From Dehalococcoidia bacterium (lineage in GTDB: Bacteria > Chloroflexota > Dehalococcoidia > JACQUA01), in contig JAUYHV010000210.1 of assembly GCA_030689845.1 (NCBI GenBank), forward strand, positions 1 through 14,113: a stretch of DNA of 14,113 bases, read 5' to 3'. Positions 14,037 through 14,113 of the stretch are shown here, one piece after another (the first letter of the stretch is position 1; every line of letters begins with the position of its first letter). Position numbers and translations under genes: made by a program. Under the pieces are notes generated by a model. It saw only the letters and a list, made by a program, of their open reading frames with translations, was not told where the DNA came from and did not search any database.

Positions 14037-14113
14037 ATGCCGAGAAAAATCATAAAGTCTGACGAGCTGTGGGCAACAAATCTCCCGTATTCTTACGGGA
14101 CAACGGTTAAAGG
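14037..14113 (+). CDS. Start of a gene, possibly RidA/YjgF-like, cut by the right edge
   Basis: The ATG at 14037 follows a strong AAAGGAGG (14025-14032) by four bases, and the frame is open for 25 codons to the edge. The protein begins M-P-R-K-I-I-K-S-D-E-L and continues L-P-Y-S-Y-G-T-T-V-K. This resembles the start of RidA-family enamine/imine deaminases, where a K-x-I-x-T start leads to the P-Y-S motif, but only the first part is seen and the key residues lie beyond the edge. It is on the same strand as the molybdopterin operon, separated by the repeat, and may or may not belong to it. Confidence 0.5.
   Translation, partial: MPRKIIKSDELWATNLPYSYGTTVK

Overview
The window reads as chromosome of an anaerobic, Gram-positive-type bacterium, most likely a clostridium of the Peptococcaceae/Moorellaceae kind. 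This is inferred from several things: strong AAGGAGG-type Shine-Dalgarno (SD) sites, frequent TTG starts, sigma-A promoters with 17-bp spacers, a Bacillus/Clostridium-type LexA box (GAAC-N4-GTTC), tiny desulforedoxin-like proteins, and a cytoplasmic molybdopterin oxidoreductase. No species can be named from sequence alone.

Left part (1-5400), DNA repair, tRNA modification and redox. On the minus strand, recA is followed by recX. Beyond recX lies a good promoter and the first codons of a gene that runs off the left edge. Divergent from recA is mnmG. Its stop codon sits inside the -35 box of a perfect consensus promoter (TTGACA-N17-TATAAT), which reads into two paralogous 39- and 47-residue desulforedoxin-like proteins. 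These converge on lexA with a 9-nt gap. The lexA promoter has a LexA box at its start point and a separate Fur/PerR-like palindrome just upstream of its -35.

Middle part (5400-10135), stringent response and translation. A gene-poor stretch holds the first copy of a 130-bp inverted-repeat element. Then come rpsT (with an unusual C-terminal tail) and a long Rel (p)ppGpp synthetase/hydrolase, both on the minus strand. hisS is divergent from rel. Its likely true start is a TTG at 8818, whose SD lies in the 3' arm of a small hairpin.

Right part (10135-14113), an accessory metabolic locus. A strong promoter with two upstream direct repeats and a leader of about 190 nt precedes an 868-residue molybdopterin oxidoreductase catalytic subunit. 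Two nt further on is a 213-residue four-cluster ferredoxin subunit. Neither has an export signal and no membrane anchor is seen, so a soluble cytoplasmic complex is likely. The catalytic subunit lacks one cysteine of the usual N-terminal iron-sulfur motif, and its substrate is unknown. The second copy of the 130-bp repeat follows, then the start of a possible RidA-like gene at the right edge.

The most interesting items are the molybdopterin complex, the three-cysteine desulforedoxin pair facing lexA, the acidic EFND motif in Rel, and the SD hairpin at hisS. No wholly new system can be claimed from the sequence alone.
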